This document shows, piece by piece, positions 22,857 through 33,059 of a DNA stretch of 60,000 nucleotides (within the stretch, counting starts at the first letter, position 1; each line of letters opens with the position of its first letter). The position numbers and the translations under genes were made by a program. Origin of the DNA: Diphasiastrum complanatum (lineage: Eukaryota > Streptophyta > Lycopodiopsida > Lycopodiales > Lycopodiaceae); contig CM055096.1 of the NCBI GenBank assembly GCA_029204225.1, positions 63,829,240-63,889,239 of the forward strand, read 5' to 3'. Below the pieces are notes generated by a model. That model had not been told where the DNA came from. It saw nothing but the letters and a program-made list of their open reading frames with translations, and did not search any database.

Positions 22857-23267
22857 ATGAGGTTCAGAGCTGCTCTTCAGCTGAAAAGCATGCTGATCAC
22901 GGTCAGGAAACTTATCAATCCTTTGTTAGATAAACCCACTCTTGCGAGCTACCACCAGCTGCTTCGTCAAGCCTCTCTCAGATCCTCCAAAAAGCGTCTA
23001 CTTAGTGGCACTTATGATATTCCGAAGGGCTATCTTGCTTTATATGTTGGGAGAGAGCGGCATCGGTTTGTGGTGCCCATTCATTACCTGAGTCACAGGA
23101 TCTTCAAGGCACTCCTTGAGAAATCAGCAAAAGAATTTGAATTCCGGTACAGTAATGGAATCAAAATCGCTTGCGAGGCAAAGACTTTTCGGCAATTGCT
23201 GTGGCTTGTAGAAAACAATGATCCCTCAGCTCAAACGATGGACATTGCTGAGCTACTTGATAACTAG
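22857..23267 (+). CDS. SAUR-family auxin-responsive protein
   Basis: An intact, intronless 136-residue protein, the usual SAUR size and gene form. After a basic N-terminus (about residues 1-50), the SAUR core spans about 53-118: DIPKGYLALYVGRERHRFVV, PIHYLSHRIFKALLEKS, EFEFRYSNGIKIACEA, FRQLLWLVE. These match the DVPKGxxAVYVG, RFVVPxxYLxHPxFxxLL and IPC motifs. In flowering plants SAURs bind and inhibit PP2C.D phosphatases, activating plasma-membrane proton pumps and cell expansion; this role here is family-based inference. Start chosen at 22857 because the paralogue at 53161 keeps the same MRFR(A/G) start and the preceding AAACAC. A CACTA remnant lies downstream. Confidence 0.88.
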   Translation: MRFRAALQLKSMLITVRKLINPLLDKPTLASYHQLLRQASLRSSKKRLLSGTYDIPKGYLALYVGRERHRFVVPIHYLSHRIFKALLEKSAKEFEFRYSNGIKIACEAKTFRQLLWLVENNDPSAQTMDIAELLDN

Positions 23268-23743
23268 AGATCTGCTGTTGATCCATGTTTCAACAGATTA
23301 AAGGCAGGCGACTAATGTCCATCAGTAGCCTATTGCTTTTTTCTTCTGGTTTTTGGATGCCAAGGTGGTTCTATTTTTACACTTGTAATCTATTTTTTAG
23401 CACATCCAAGGACAAGGCTATAAGCCTCCTCTCTTATAGTAATAATGCAGGTAAGGCATACACCATACATTTTTGGGCACATGTGTAGCTGCACCCTCAA
23501 GCTTTATGAACATGCCACATGTAAAATTTTAAAGATTTGGTCTCACAATATTTTTCTAGTATTTTAACCTAGACTAGGTAAATGAATACTCTCCTACTCT
23601 TTCAAGTCTAAAATGCATGTCTAAGAAGACATGGTGAGTACATGTGTTTCCTCGTCACGTGAAACACATTTTTGCATGTGATTTTCTAACACGTGGTAAT
23701 TCTTGATTTGTGTGGCCATAATCCATGCCTCGTGCCAATGAGT
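23268..23743. other. 3' flank of SAUR gene 1, no gene seen
   Basis: AT-rich non-coding DNA. The first 20-30 bases still match the coding extension of SAUR gene 2. Confidence 0.5.
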
Positions 23744-24134
23744 TAGATAAGAGCTACAATCATGGTGAACTCTTTTTTTCACCGTCCCATAACTAGAAGC
23801 TCATGATGAGCTCTCCATATCCAAAAGTAAACAATGAAAAAAGTACAAATCATAAGTTAATAGCAAGAACACATGCAAGGTGAACTTTTTTTTCACCATC
23901 TCATAAGTAGGGGCTAATGATGAGCCTTGGGTAGAAGGGCGAGGTAGATAAGACCTACAATCATGGTGAACTTTTTTTATTCACCGTCCCATAACTAGAA
24001 GCTCACAATGAGCTCGTAAACAATGAAAAAAAGTACAAGTCATAGGTTAATAGCACGAACACGTGCAAGGTGAACTTTTTTTTCACCATCTCATAACTAG
24101 GGATTTGATGAGCCTTGGGTAGAAGGGCGAGGTC
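23744..24134. repeat. Tandem pair of ~190-200-bp units with GGTGAA hairpins
   Basis: Copy 1 is about 23744-23945, copy 2 about 23946-24134. Each unit holds two diverged halves with GGTGAA, a T run and TTCACC (a small hairpin), then CATAACTAG and ATGATGAGC-type words. The pair lies at the 3' side of the Tnp2 remnant, a position where CACTA subterminal repeats would sit, but no CACTA terminus is visible. Confidence 0.8.
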
Positions 24135-26520
24135 AGGTGGGTCTGGTTGTCTTCTATGCCCTCTCCTGAAAGTGGCTCGAGCGGTTTGTCTACAAGCCTT
24201 AGCCTCTTCATATCTCGGAATGCACTTTTGCATTTCTTCGCTATTAAGAATTCAAAACTGATTCACCTTCTCCCTGAAGGATTCACTCATTCTCATGATC
24301 GCTCCTTTTCCCTGAGGAACCTCCCCTCAACAACACGCTCATCATACTTATTATCCCAAAGATGAGAATAGAAGAATCGCTATGATCAAGGAACTCCGTG
24401 ATATAAACCATGGACTCTTGCACTAGCCATCCTTCCGCCATGCAACCCTCAAGCCTTGTTCTTTGTCTTACGAAACCTTTCAATGTTTTCATGAATCGTT
24501 CCAAGAAAAATATCCAACGGCAATGGACAGTGTCTGTATTGATAATATGGATCAATATTAATGAGAGAACATTGTTACCACAATATCGATAGTCTAGGAT
24601 GGACTAAGAATAGACAATTGACGAAAGTAGATCATGTACCTGCAATGGCCACCTCATCTACCAAATACACAATGAGTGCATTTGAATGGTGAGAATGGAT
24701 GTGGGAAAGTGCTTCTGGATAAACACATTGCCTCGACGGAGCTTTCTCTTGCCACCTCAATGGATGCTAGCGGTATCTCTTGGATGAAATGTATCTTCAA
24801 TGCCCTAAGAAAAGTAAACAACAATAATACACGCATCAGTTAGATCGTGAGTCTTAAATCATCTCAAGAAAAAATAATATGATTCGAATTCGCATTGACC
24901 GTACCTCACCAAACCACTGATTTTGTAGATTGCATTCATTAACTCTTCCATCAGAAACCCTCTCAGCACCAAGGGAAGCACAAACTGCATGTGCAAAAAA
25001 AAAATCTGTCATTGAGATACATATATGTGCAATGAGATCATGAAACAAGGCATGCTATAAAATGTAATGTTCAATATCGAGGTGGAAGCAACGTCAAAAA
25101 TCATGCCAACCTGTAAAACTTTATGCCAATCATGAGACTTTAGTCCACTTAGCTTGTTGTCCCTTGTGAAGGCACCCTTTAGGCATCGTATGTGTCCTGT
25201 CTAAGTTCAAAATGAGGCTATTGCCTTATTTACAATCATCATTTGTGGCCAAAATCGGCCATCTTTTCCACTTCTTTAAGTCATCTCATGCGTCTTTCAT
25301 ATCTTTGGCACCGGTCAAGTGCTCCCAAATTGTGCTCCCAACATTCTTGAATATGTGCATCGGGTCCAAAAGATGGTTTATCAACAATTTTCCCCAATAT
25401 AGAAGTTCATGAAATATTGATAACCTCTTTATGCTAGGAGGGAGTCATCCAAACTCATGATTGGATCTCCATATTTGAAGCCAATCACTTGCCTACAATA
25501 TTAACAAACAAGCACACACATTTAATTGAGATTATCGTTAGAATAGATCTAGAGAGAGTAACTGTTAAAAAACTAAATGACATTAATTGGCCCAGATATG
25601 TATTGTACCTTCATGGTGTGAGGAAGTTGACCAACAAGACCACCATGCATAGGGTGATTGGGTGAAAAGTATCGAGTGTGGCCCTCATAAACCATCTTTT
25701 GTAGATGTTGTGAGTGACATGCTTGCAGATACTCACCACAAACGGGACATGCATTGTGGCCACTAGTTTGGAGCCCTACATTGAAACAAAACAATCGAGT
25801 TCATTATGAGTGTAATGTTCGAATTGAAAGAAAATTTGTGAATACACATTAGATTTAATACCATGAATTGAACCAATACCAACAATATCTCACCGAAACA
25901 TTTCCCCATATCCAAAAAAGTTATGCATCATCCACATCAAGATCCCCTTTACCACAAAATCTCTTTTTGTGCATGGTTATGATATATGGGTCACTTGAAC
26001 TCCTTGCCATAGAATCTTTAGCTCATCTATCAAGGGAGCCATATACATGTCCATATTTTTGGCTTTGTATTTTCCCGAAATAAGAAGGGCAAGCATGAGG
26101 TGCCCCTTCTTGATACTTAGCCAAGGAACATGTTGTAATTTACAAGGACAACAGGCCAATTGGACCATGATGTGGAGCACAACGTGAATGGATTCACACC
26201 ATCCATCGCCAATCCAAAATGCAAATGGCGAGGCTCATCCTTAAAGTCATGCCAAGTACCATCCACATGCTTCTACGCTGCACAATCAGTAAGGATCCTC
26301 ATAGTATCGTCTGATGAGTCGAATGCCATGTCATAAGCTCCGCTATGGACTTGCATTTAAACATATGGTGTATCTTGGGTATGATGGAAAAATGCCTTAC
26401 CACTTTGGCAAATGTGGTGTCTCCTTGTAAATGTTCCCCACATGGTGGACACATGCTTGCCTCCTCAAACTCTTTGTAGGGAGTGTAGATATAATTGGTG
26501 AGCAGCCCTCCGCCTGTCAA
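24135..26520 (-). mobile_element. CACTA (En/Spm) element remnant with Tnp2-type transposase
   Basis: Reading the minus strand from 26520: FAKVVRHFSIIPKIHHMF with MTWHSTHQ (N-terminal Tnp2 pattern); LHFGLAMDGVNPFTL and WSNWPVVLVNYN (Transposase_21 core, about 26.1-26.2 kb); GHNACPVCGEYLQ with YEGHTRYFSPNHP (25573-25794); LLDPMHIFKNVGSTIWEHL (about 25.3-25.4 kb); then RWIFFLERFMKTLKGFV with EGCMAEGWLVQE at 24283-24555, a DUF4218-like segment. The order equals that of plant Tnp2 proteins. Intron-like gaps, stops and frameshifts occur throughout, so it is dead. The protein would cut and paste CACTA elements. A deleted relative lies at 11.6-12.3 kb on the opposite strand. Confidence 0.85.
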
Positions 26521-29500
26521 TAAGGATTAGAGTTAGAAATCAGAGTTAATCTGATATACATTTTATGTAAGCTCTAAATGTGATGATGTAATTACTTTAC
26601 AGTTTATTTGGTTTACTATATATGGTTGTGATCGGGACATGACTTGTTAGGATATATTGATCGGGCATTGATCTCGTAGACGGCTACTTGGGTTAGTCGG
26701 GTAGCCACACGTAGGAAGAAATTACCCTGTACAATGATTTTGAGTTCATTATGCTATACTCAGGGGCATGTCCTGGGTTTGTCAGTATATGTGGCCATAC
26801 TGGGCGGAAAATTGGCCAGAACTTCTTCGGTAATCCATCAATTATTGAGTGAAGCAAATCGAAAGGTGGAGCAAAGTAGTGGCAACTCAAGGCTAAGAGG
26901 ATTTTGAAATCCATTCACTGTGAAGGGAAAGAAGCAGTTCGGAGAACTTGTTACGGTGGTCTAGTTTTTAGAATAATCGAAAAACTACGGATCTTTCTCT
27001 ACGATTGATGGAATTGGGCACTGTAAATTGCTACCCAAGAAGGTTCTACTAAGGCCAAACTAATCCTAAGAGGATGTGGTCAGCCAAGAAGCACAGAAGG
27101 AGTAATTCCCATTTCTCAGAAGCTATAAAAGCTTGCTCAACCAGGGTTTACAGATCAAAAAGTGTGGATCTTTCTCAATAGGAAGTTGGTTTTGGATCTG
27201 TAAGAAGCCACAGTAGGGCGCCCTGGTGCTGCCAAGGAGTGGCTAAGAGGCCACTGTCAGCCATGAAGCAATGAGACAACAGTTCATCTCTGAATCTATG
27301 GAATAGAGACACAACTAGGGTTTTAAGAGGAAAAATCATTGATTTCTCACTATAGGTGGAATTTTTTGGATATGTAAAATTCTACAAGAAGGCGTCCTAG
27401 CTGTGTGAGAATATTGGCAGATGGCCGTAGATGGCCGCGATCTGCAGAAGGAGCTGGAGATCGATTGGGGAGGGCTACCATAGCTTGCTGCGAAGGAGAA
27501 TAAAAGCATCAAGAAGCAAAGAGGAGAGAGAGAGGCGTGGAGTCGCGATGGTCGTGCGCAACCAAGCTGAAGTTGAACATAATGCTTGCAAGGTGCTGGC
27601 GCGCGGAGGAGAGAGTATCGATGTCCAAACATGCTGAGGGTCGTCGGATCGACTCCAAATTCGATCAATGGTCCGAATCGCGAGAAACTTAAACTGTTGG
27701 ATTTCGATGAACCATTTTATTGGTTTGATGAGGACCTGAAAGCCCATGAAGTGCAAAAGGCACTTAGTTTCATTAAAAATTATCAGTTTGAAAGGCTGAA
27801 AAGGACCCGACTTTTAAAGTCGCTATTCTTCATTAAAAAAACTTCATTCCAAAGTTTCAGTTCAAAATGCAAGCTATTTCTTTGGAAGGGACTATCCTTG
27901 GCTAAAAGGCACCTATTTTGGCCATCCTTGGGCCAAAATGACCCCTGAAACTGGCTGTTTAAAGCCAACGGACAAAGCGACATCACAAAGTAGGGAGAAA
28001 TGCATTTCAAAGAGTTTTCATCACCATTCTATTGAGCAGAGTGCGGGTGACCTAGTGATGGGCTACATTTGCCATTTGGGTATCGTAGGGCCGAGTTCGG
28101 GGTGATTTTGGGCTGGTGAAACCTGTTATAGGGCGGTACAATGAGGCATTATCTCTTTAAAATCATTATTACTTACTTCTGACAGGGTAACAGGGTGTTT
28201 GGAAGTGGTAAATGCAGTATGGGAGCGAATGGTAGCGGAATTGTGTGGAGAAAGCTAGTTTTGACGACAGAAGTGCAGTTTGGCATCATGACTACTCATC
28301 ATGGCGACAATTTTGAGAGGGCAAGCAATCACAGGTGAGAGGTAGACATGGTATGCCGGTTACAGGTAAAAAATTCTTGTGATCAAGTTCAACTTTTGGG
28401 GTTAGGACCAACCAACGTCAAGTGGCGTTTTGGGGGAATGCTCTCACAGGTATGATCGGTAGTGGCATTGTCGAGTCAGGTGATAGCTGCATTGACACAC
28501 GCATCTGTAGCTTGGAAATTTCTCGTTCGGAGGGAAATATGGGCTAGCTTGGAGGTACACACGTATTGGTGGTCACAGGTGATGGAAGTGCGAGGTGGTG
28601 CCAGTTGGAAGCCATTGCGCAAGATAGAGGACTTGCATTGGACGAGTTGTGTGTGGGACATGCAGAGGATGATAAACAGGTCAATAATCACACTTTGGAT
28701 GCTCTTGGTGAGTGGTGAGTGTGATGATTTTGCGGTTTTGCAGTCGATAAGTCAATTTTGATCAAGCCATTGTAGATGTGGAGCAGTGTATCAGGTTTGT
28801 CATCGAAGAGATACACTTCAACTGCCAGTTTGGATAAGTCAAGTCAATTGGCCATATCAGAATTGCATCAAGGATGCAGATTCCAGTGATGACAGGGTGC
28901 AGATCATCTGGTTTGGGCCGTGGAAGATCTCACAAGGTCAGTTGGAGGGATATTGACAAGCACAGTCATGTGAGGGACTTGATGGTGGCTTTGGAGTTCA
29001 CATCTCAGTGTATTCTTAGGGAGTGGTTTGGAAGCATTCACAGGAGCAGCTAGGAGCTAGCTTGGGGGAATATAGGTGGGCACTACAGGGTAGATGCTCA
29101 AATCTTTGTGATCAGGGATGGCATTGGGATACCTGGTAGGGATAGCACTGCAGGATGACATGGGATGCTCATCAGGGGGCAGCTATTTTATATTGGACTT
29201 GAGTCATTGGCATGGACAGGACTTACAGGTGGGATTCATGATGGAATCAAAACACTACAAACGCAAATGGTCAAAGCGTGAAGCTTTGAGAACCAGCTCT
29301 AGGTTGGAGAGCTGTTGGAGATCGCACGGGGTGTGATCGGAGGGCAAACACTATGATGGGTGTTTTGCTAGTGATCTACTGTAGGGGACATTGATGGCGA
29401 GGACTTCATGGTATGCTCATTTGGGAGTACAGGTTGACATTACAACAAGGGGCTAGTTTTGGACATTGGCATCGATGGGGAGACATCTACCATCACAGGC

Positions 29501-30430
29501 GTGGATAAGCTATTTATAGCTTTCATGCAGTTGGCTGTATTTGCAGGAGTCTAGGCTTGGCACAGGTGTTGGAATTTCCATGGTGCAGATTCTCAGGTGG
29601 TGAGATCAGGGATAAGCCTAGAGGGAGTCACTCAGAACCATATACCTCAGTACGATCAGGGAGACAATAGTCTTGGGATCTCGTGAGAGGCGAATCAGGG
29701 ATATGTTTGCGGTGGCATGGTGCCGGGTGGCACATAGCCAGGGAGAGCGAGCAGATGCTAGGAGCTAGGTGGAGCAGGTGATGCTTTGGAGTTCGGCTTG
29801 TCTAGCAGGATGGTGACCAGGATCGGAGACATTAGGTGAGCATAGTATGTGGATGACGAATCCATTGGGGTGGCACTCAGGGAGATGCTACAGTTGATCA
29901 GGTATGATATGTCATTTGATGTATGGATAATGTTCTTCAGCTGGTGCATCATGTGGTGACCTAGAGATGAGTCATGCCTACTTGGAGGTAGGTTGCATGG
30001 AGTGTACTTGTGGTGGTACATATTCTGAGGGCATGCAGAGCATTACAGGGTGATGTGGATCCAGCATGCCCATGGTTGTGAGCTGACAGGGATGGAGATG
30101 GTTGCTCAGAGTGTGACAGATGATACTTTGGCGAGTGATCAGATGAGCTGCATGGTCATATGCACAGTAGTCTCCAGGTTGGCGTCACATGTTGTTTCTA
30201 TCCATCATTATTTGGTAAACAGGATGCAGTTTTTGGTTAGATCCTGTTGGAGTCTAGTTGCACTACAGGTGGACAGATTCTTGGGGAGCTATCAGCAGGC
30301 AATGGATACTTGGTGATCAGATGGTACAAGAGGGTACAGGGTTCTAGAGCTATCCTACCTGATATGCTATGGATCGTGGGTGAGTTACTCATCATGATAG
30401 CGGATCTAGTTTGCATTTGCTTTGGCTTGG
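26521..30430. other. 3.9 kb without recognisable genes, G-rich plus strand
   Basis: No frame longer than about 120 codons and none with a known motif. From about 28.1 to 30.4 kb the plus strand is visibly richer in G than C and reuses words such as ACAGGT, CAGGG and GATCAGG. It may be an untranslated leader or transcript of an element, or a decayed satellite. Confidence 0.4.
26981..27420. repeat. Three diverged ~175-bp units
   Basis: Units start near 26981, 27158 and 27331, each with AAAAA, a GGATCTTTCTC-like word, TTGG/TTTT-GGAT, then (A/G)AAG-GC and a C/G-rich part. Offsets between equivalent words are about 178 and 173 bases. Confidence 0.5.
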
Positions 30431-30433
30431 ACG

Positions 30434-30840
30434 CTATGATGGATGTTGTGGGGAGATATTCTTTTCACCAATTCGTGCTAGCATATTTGGCATTGTGTGA
30501 ACTGATTTGGACTTCAAAGCCTTGGATATGACACTGAAAACCTGATCTACGTCTTCATGTGTGTGGCCAACCAAAAGAAATCCCATTTTTACCTTTTGGA
30601 AGATGTTACGTGTCACTAACATACAACAAAGACCAAAAATAAATTTGTTCTTCTTCTCCCTTCAACAATTGTCAGCATGAATACGTAAGATTGGAGGTAA
30701 GTTACCACGTGATGCTTGTACCTTTTTTATTGTTTGCATTATTGATGTAACAACTTGATTGTTATCATGAGCATGCAAGGTATCAATCCAAACATCACAG
30801 AGCAACTTGAATCTATGAACCAATACCTGACAAACATGTG
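30434..30840 (-). pseudogene. Fragment of HTHEDVDQ-type protein (DUF7869-like)
   Basis: The minus strand reads ILRIHADNC, a TGA stop, REKKNKFIFGLCCMLV, then IFQKVKMGFLLVGHTHEDV and DQVFSVISKAL. The blocks DNCxRExKN and GFLLVGHTHEDVDQxFS are the signature I associate with DUF7869 proteins, a family of unknown function often found near mobile DNA. The TGA replaces what is normally Gly (GGA), so it is a one-base loss-of-function change. The match starts in mid-domain and breaks off at 30434 against unrelated DNA. Family name is from memory and should be confirmed; the motif itself is clear. Confidence 0.65.
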
Positions 30841-30869
30841 TTTTTCAAAAATCGATGACACCATTTTTT

Positions 30870-31440
30870 TTTATTCTATGATTTTTAATGTTATTTTTTG
30901 GTTTTTTCGAAAATTTTATTTTTCTGACACTATTCTGTTTTTTTTTTTAAATTCTATTTTAAGATTTATTTTGTGTTATTTTTTGGTTTTTTTGAAGAAT
31001 TTTTTTTTTGACACTATTTTGTTTTTTTTAAGATTTTTTTAATTTTTTAATGTTATTTTTTGGTTTTTTTGAGCAATAATATTTTTTTACTCTATTTTGT
31101 TTTTTTTTAATTCTATGATTTTCTTTTTATTTTTTGGTTTTTTCAAAAAAAAAATAATTTCTGACATTATTTGGTTTTTTTAAGGTTTTTTCAATTTTTT
31201 TTAATGTTTTTTTCTAGTTTTTTCTAGTTTTTTGTATTTTTGAGATTGTTTATATAGAATAGTATTTATTTTGGAATTTTTGACAGTATTTTGTCTTTTT
31301 AGATTGTTTTCAACATTCTAATCTTATTTGTCATTTTTTATGCTTGTTTTTTTGTTTTCTTAAGATTATTTTTTGATCTTTTATAATATTTTGATCTCTC
31401 TTGATTTTTGTGATTTTCATGTTTTTTTCCCTACTTTTGT
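30870..31440. repeat. T-rich tandem repeat, ~75-85-bp units
   Basis: At least four units contain TTATTTTTTGGTTTTTT, an A-rich spacer, (C)TGACACTATTNTG and a long T run (about 30880, 30955, 31030 and 31105). The unit length varies with the T runs. Confidence 0.75.
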
Positions 31441-31930
31441 ATTAGCGAGTTCATGGAAGGGATGAGGAGAAAGCAGAGCGCAGTTGAAGCACTTAATAAT
31501 CCCAAAAGCATTTGGTGCAACATTGACACTTTCCAATCTATATATACACGCTTCAACTAGTGGATTCTGCAAAAAATTGGGAGTATAAACTTCCATTTTG
31601 TTAAATGGTCCCCCAAAAATGGAGATCTTGGGTCTTCTTGAAATCTTATGTCCTCATGACACGTGGCATCCCATTTTTCCCATAAGTATTTATGAAATCT
31701 GACAATGAGAAAAAAAAAACATAAGTAAAACTCCCCTACAATGATAATTTACAATGTCTTTTGAAATTTTTAAGCTTTCATATAATAGAGCTACTTACTT
31801 CAGATTTTCTTGCTTCTGATTTTTTTGCTAATACAATATGGTAAATAATTTTTTGTTTTTCTAATGGTTTTTGTAGTTAAATCTAATTTTTAGTTATATA
31901 GTGTTAATATATGTATATATATAAATAAAC
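31441..31930. other. No gene recognised
   Basis: Short protein-like pieces on both strands around 31.45-31.65 kb but no known motif. The rest is AT-rich. Confidence 0.35.
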
Positions 31931-31935
31931 CTCCT

Positions 31936-31969
31936 CCCGCGTCCACCCGCCGCGGCGGGTGGACGCGGG
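31936..31969. repeat. Perfect 34-bp GC palindrome
   Basis: Each base from 31936 pairs with its mirror up to 31969 (half-site CCCGCGTCCACCCGCCG), with no loop. It is the cleanest member of the CCACCC/GGGTGG hairpin family. Confidence 0.95.
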
Positions 31970-32285
31970 GTAGGGTCATCACAATTTTAAAAAAAAATAA
32001 AAATTCTTTTAATGGGGGAGCCCACCCATCGCGGCGAGTGGACGGAGGGGGGGCGAATTTAAAAAAAAAAAAGTTTTTGTAATCGTCCTCCCACCCTTCC
32101 CACGGCAGGTGGGTGCGGGGGGGTTGATAAATTAAAATTTTAGTTTATTGCGGCGGGGGGGGGGGGGGGGGGGGGGGATTTAACGGCGGGGGGAGGCGGA
32201 ACTAGAAAAATAAAAATATTTTTTTTGAATTCTTGCGTGTGGTGGGCGGGGGGAGGAGAATATAAAAAATTCGAGTCCTTTCAAC

Positions 32286-32398
32286 AATTCAAGTCGTCGA
32301 AAATTCGAGTCTTTCTAGAAATTCTCGCGAAAGCAGACAACGCGAAAAGTTTTTCACAAAAATTTCTGGAAAGACTCGAATTTCCGACGACTCGAATT
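32286..32398. repeat. 38-bp inverted repeat (3 mismatches)
   Basis: Arms 32286-32323 and 32361-32398 (both containing ATTCGAGTCTTTC or its complement) differ at three of 38 positions around a 37-base loop that itself holds TCGCGAAAG and CGCGAAAAG words. Confidence 0.9.
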
Positions 32399-32480
32399 TT
32401 TGGAACGACCCCCACCCGCTGCGGCAGGTGGGCGGGTGGAGGGGAATATTAAAAAAAGTTCCAAAAATTCGAGTCATTGG

Positions 32481-32535
32481 AAATTCGCGATGCATGCCTT
32501 CGCGAAATTTTTGCAAAAGCATGCATCGCGAATTT
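32481..32535. repeat. 17-bp perfect inverted repeat
   Basis: AAATTCGCGATGCATGC at 32481-32497 is exactly complementary to 32519-32535, with a 21-base loop. Confidence 0.95.
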
Positions 32536-32730
32536 TTCGTTTGAAATGGCGAAAGACAAGCATCTTGAAAATTTCGCGAAATTTTTTTCTGCAACTGGAG
32601 GGGTTTTGGAAACATTAATTTTTTTTTTTTAATTCTCCCTCCACCCGCCCACCCACTACGGCCCACCCAGCCCACTTGCCGCTGCGGCTGGGCATGGGGG
32701 GTCTTAATTAGTTTTTTAGTTAAAAAAAGC

Positions 32731-32754
32731 TATATATATATATATATATATATA

Positions 32755-32791
<37 letters not shown>

Positions 32792-32929
32792 TATACTTAA
32801 AAAGCTTAAAAATACATTAAAAAATTTCAAAACATACTAAAAAGTTTACTCAGTAGTTTACCTCTCTGAGCTCACTTCTATAAATTTTAAAATGACTTGC
32901 GTGAGCTTATTACAAAGCTTCATGAGCTT

Positions 32930-32992
<63 letters not shown>
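32731..32992. repeat. (TA)n, (TG)n and second (TA)n microsatellites
   Basis: (TA)n at 32731-32755, (TG)n at about 32757-32790 and (TA)n at 32932-32992, separated by AT-rich unique DNA. Confidence 0.95.
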
Positions 32993-32995
<3 letters not shown>

Positions 32996-33059
32996 GTCAT
33001 AAATCATATATATAATATATATATTAAAAACTTTATGTTTTTGTCTTCTCATACGAATG

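Larger units (their letters stand above)
32020..32705. repeat. Cluster of CCACCC...GGTGG hairpin-family copies
   Basis: Degenerate copies lie at about 32020-32046, 32088-32120, 32409-32440 and 32640-32700. Each has CCACCC, a core of GCGGC type and GGTGG, and is separated by A/T runs. A 23-base G run (32155-32177) sits among them. Confidence 0.7.
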
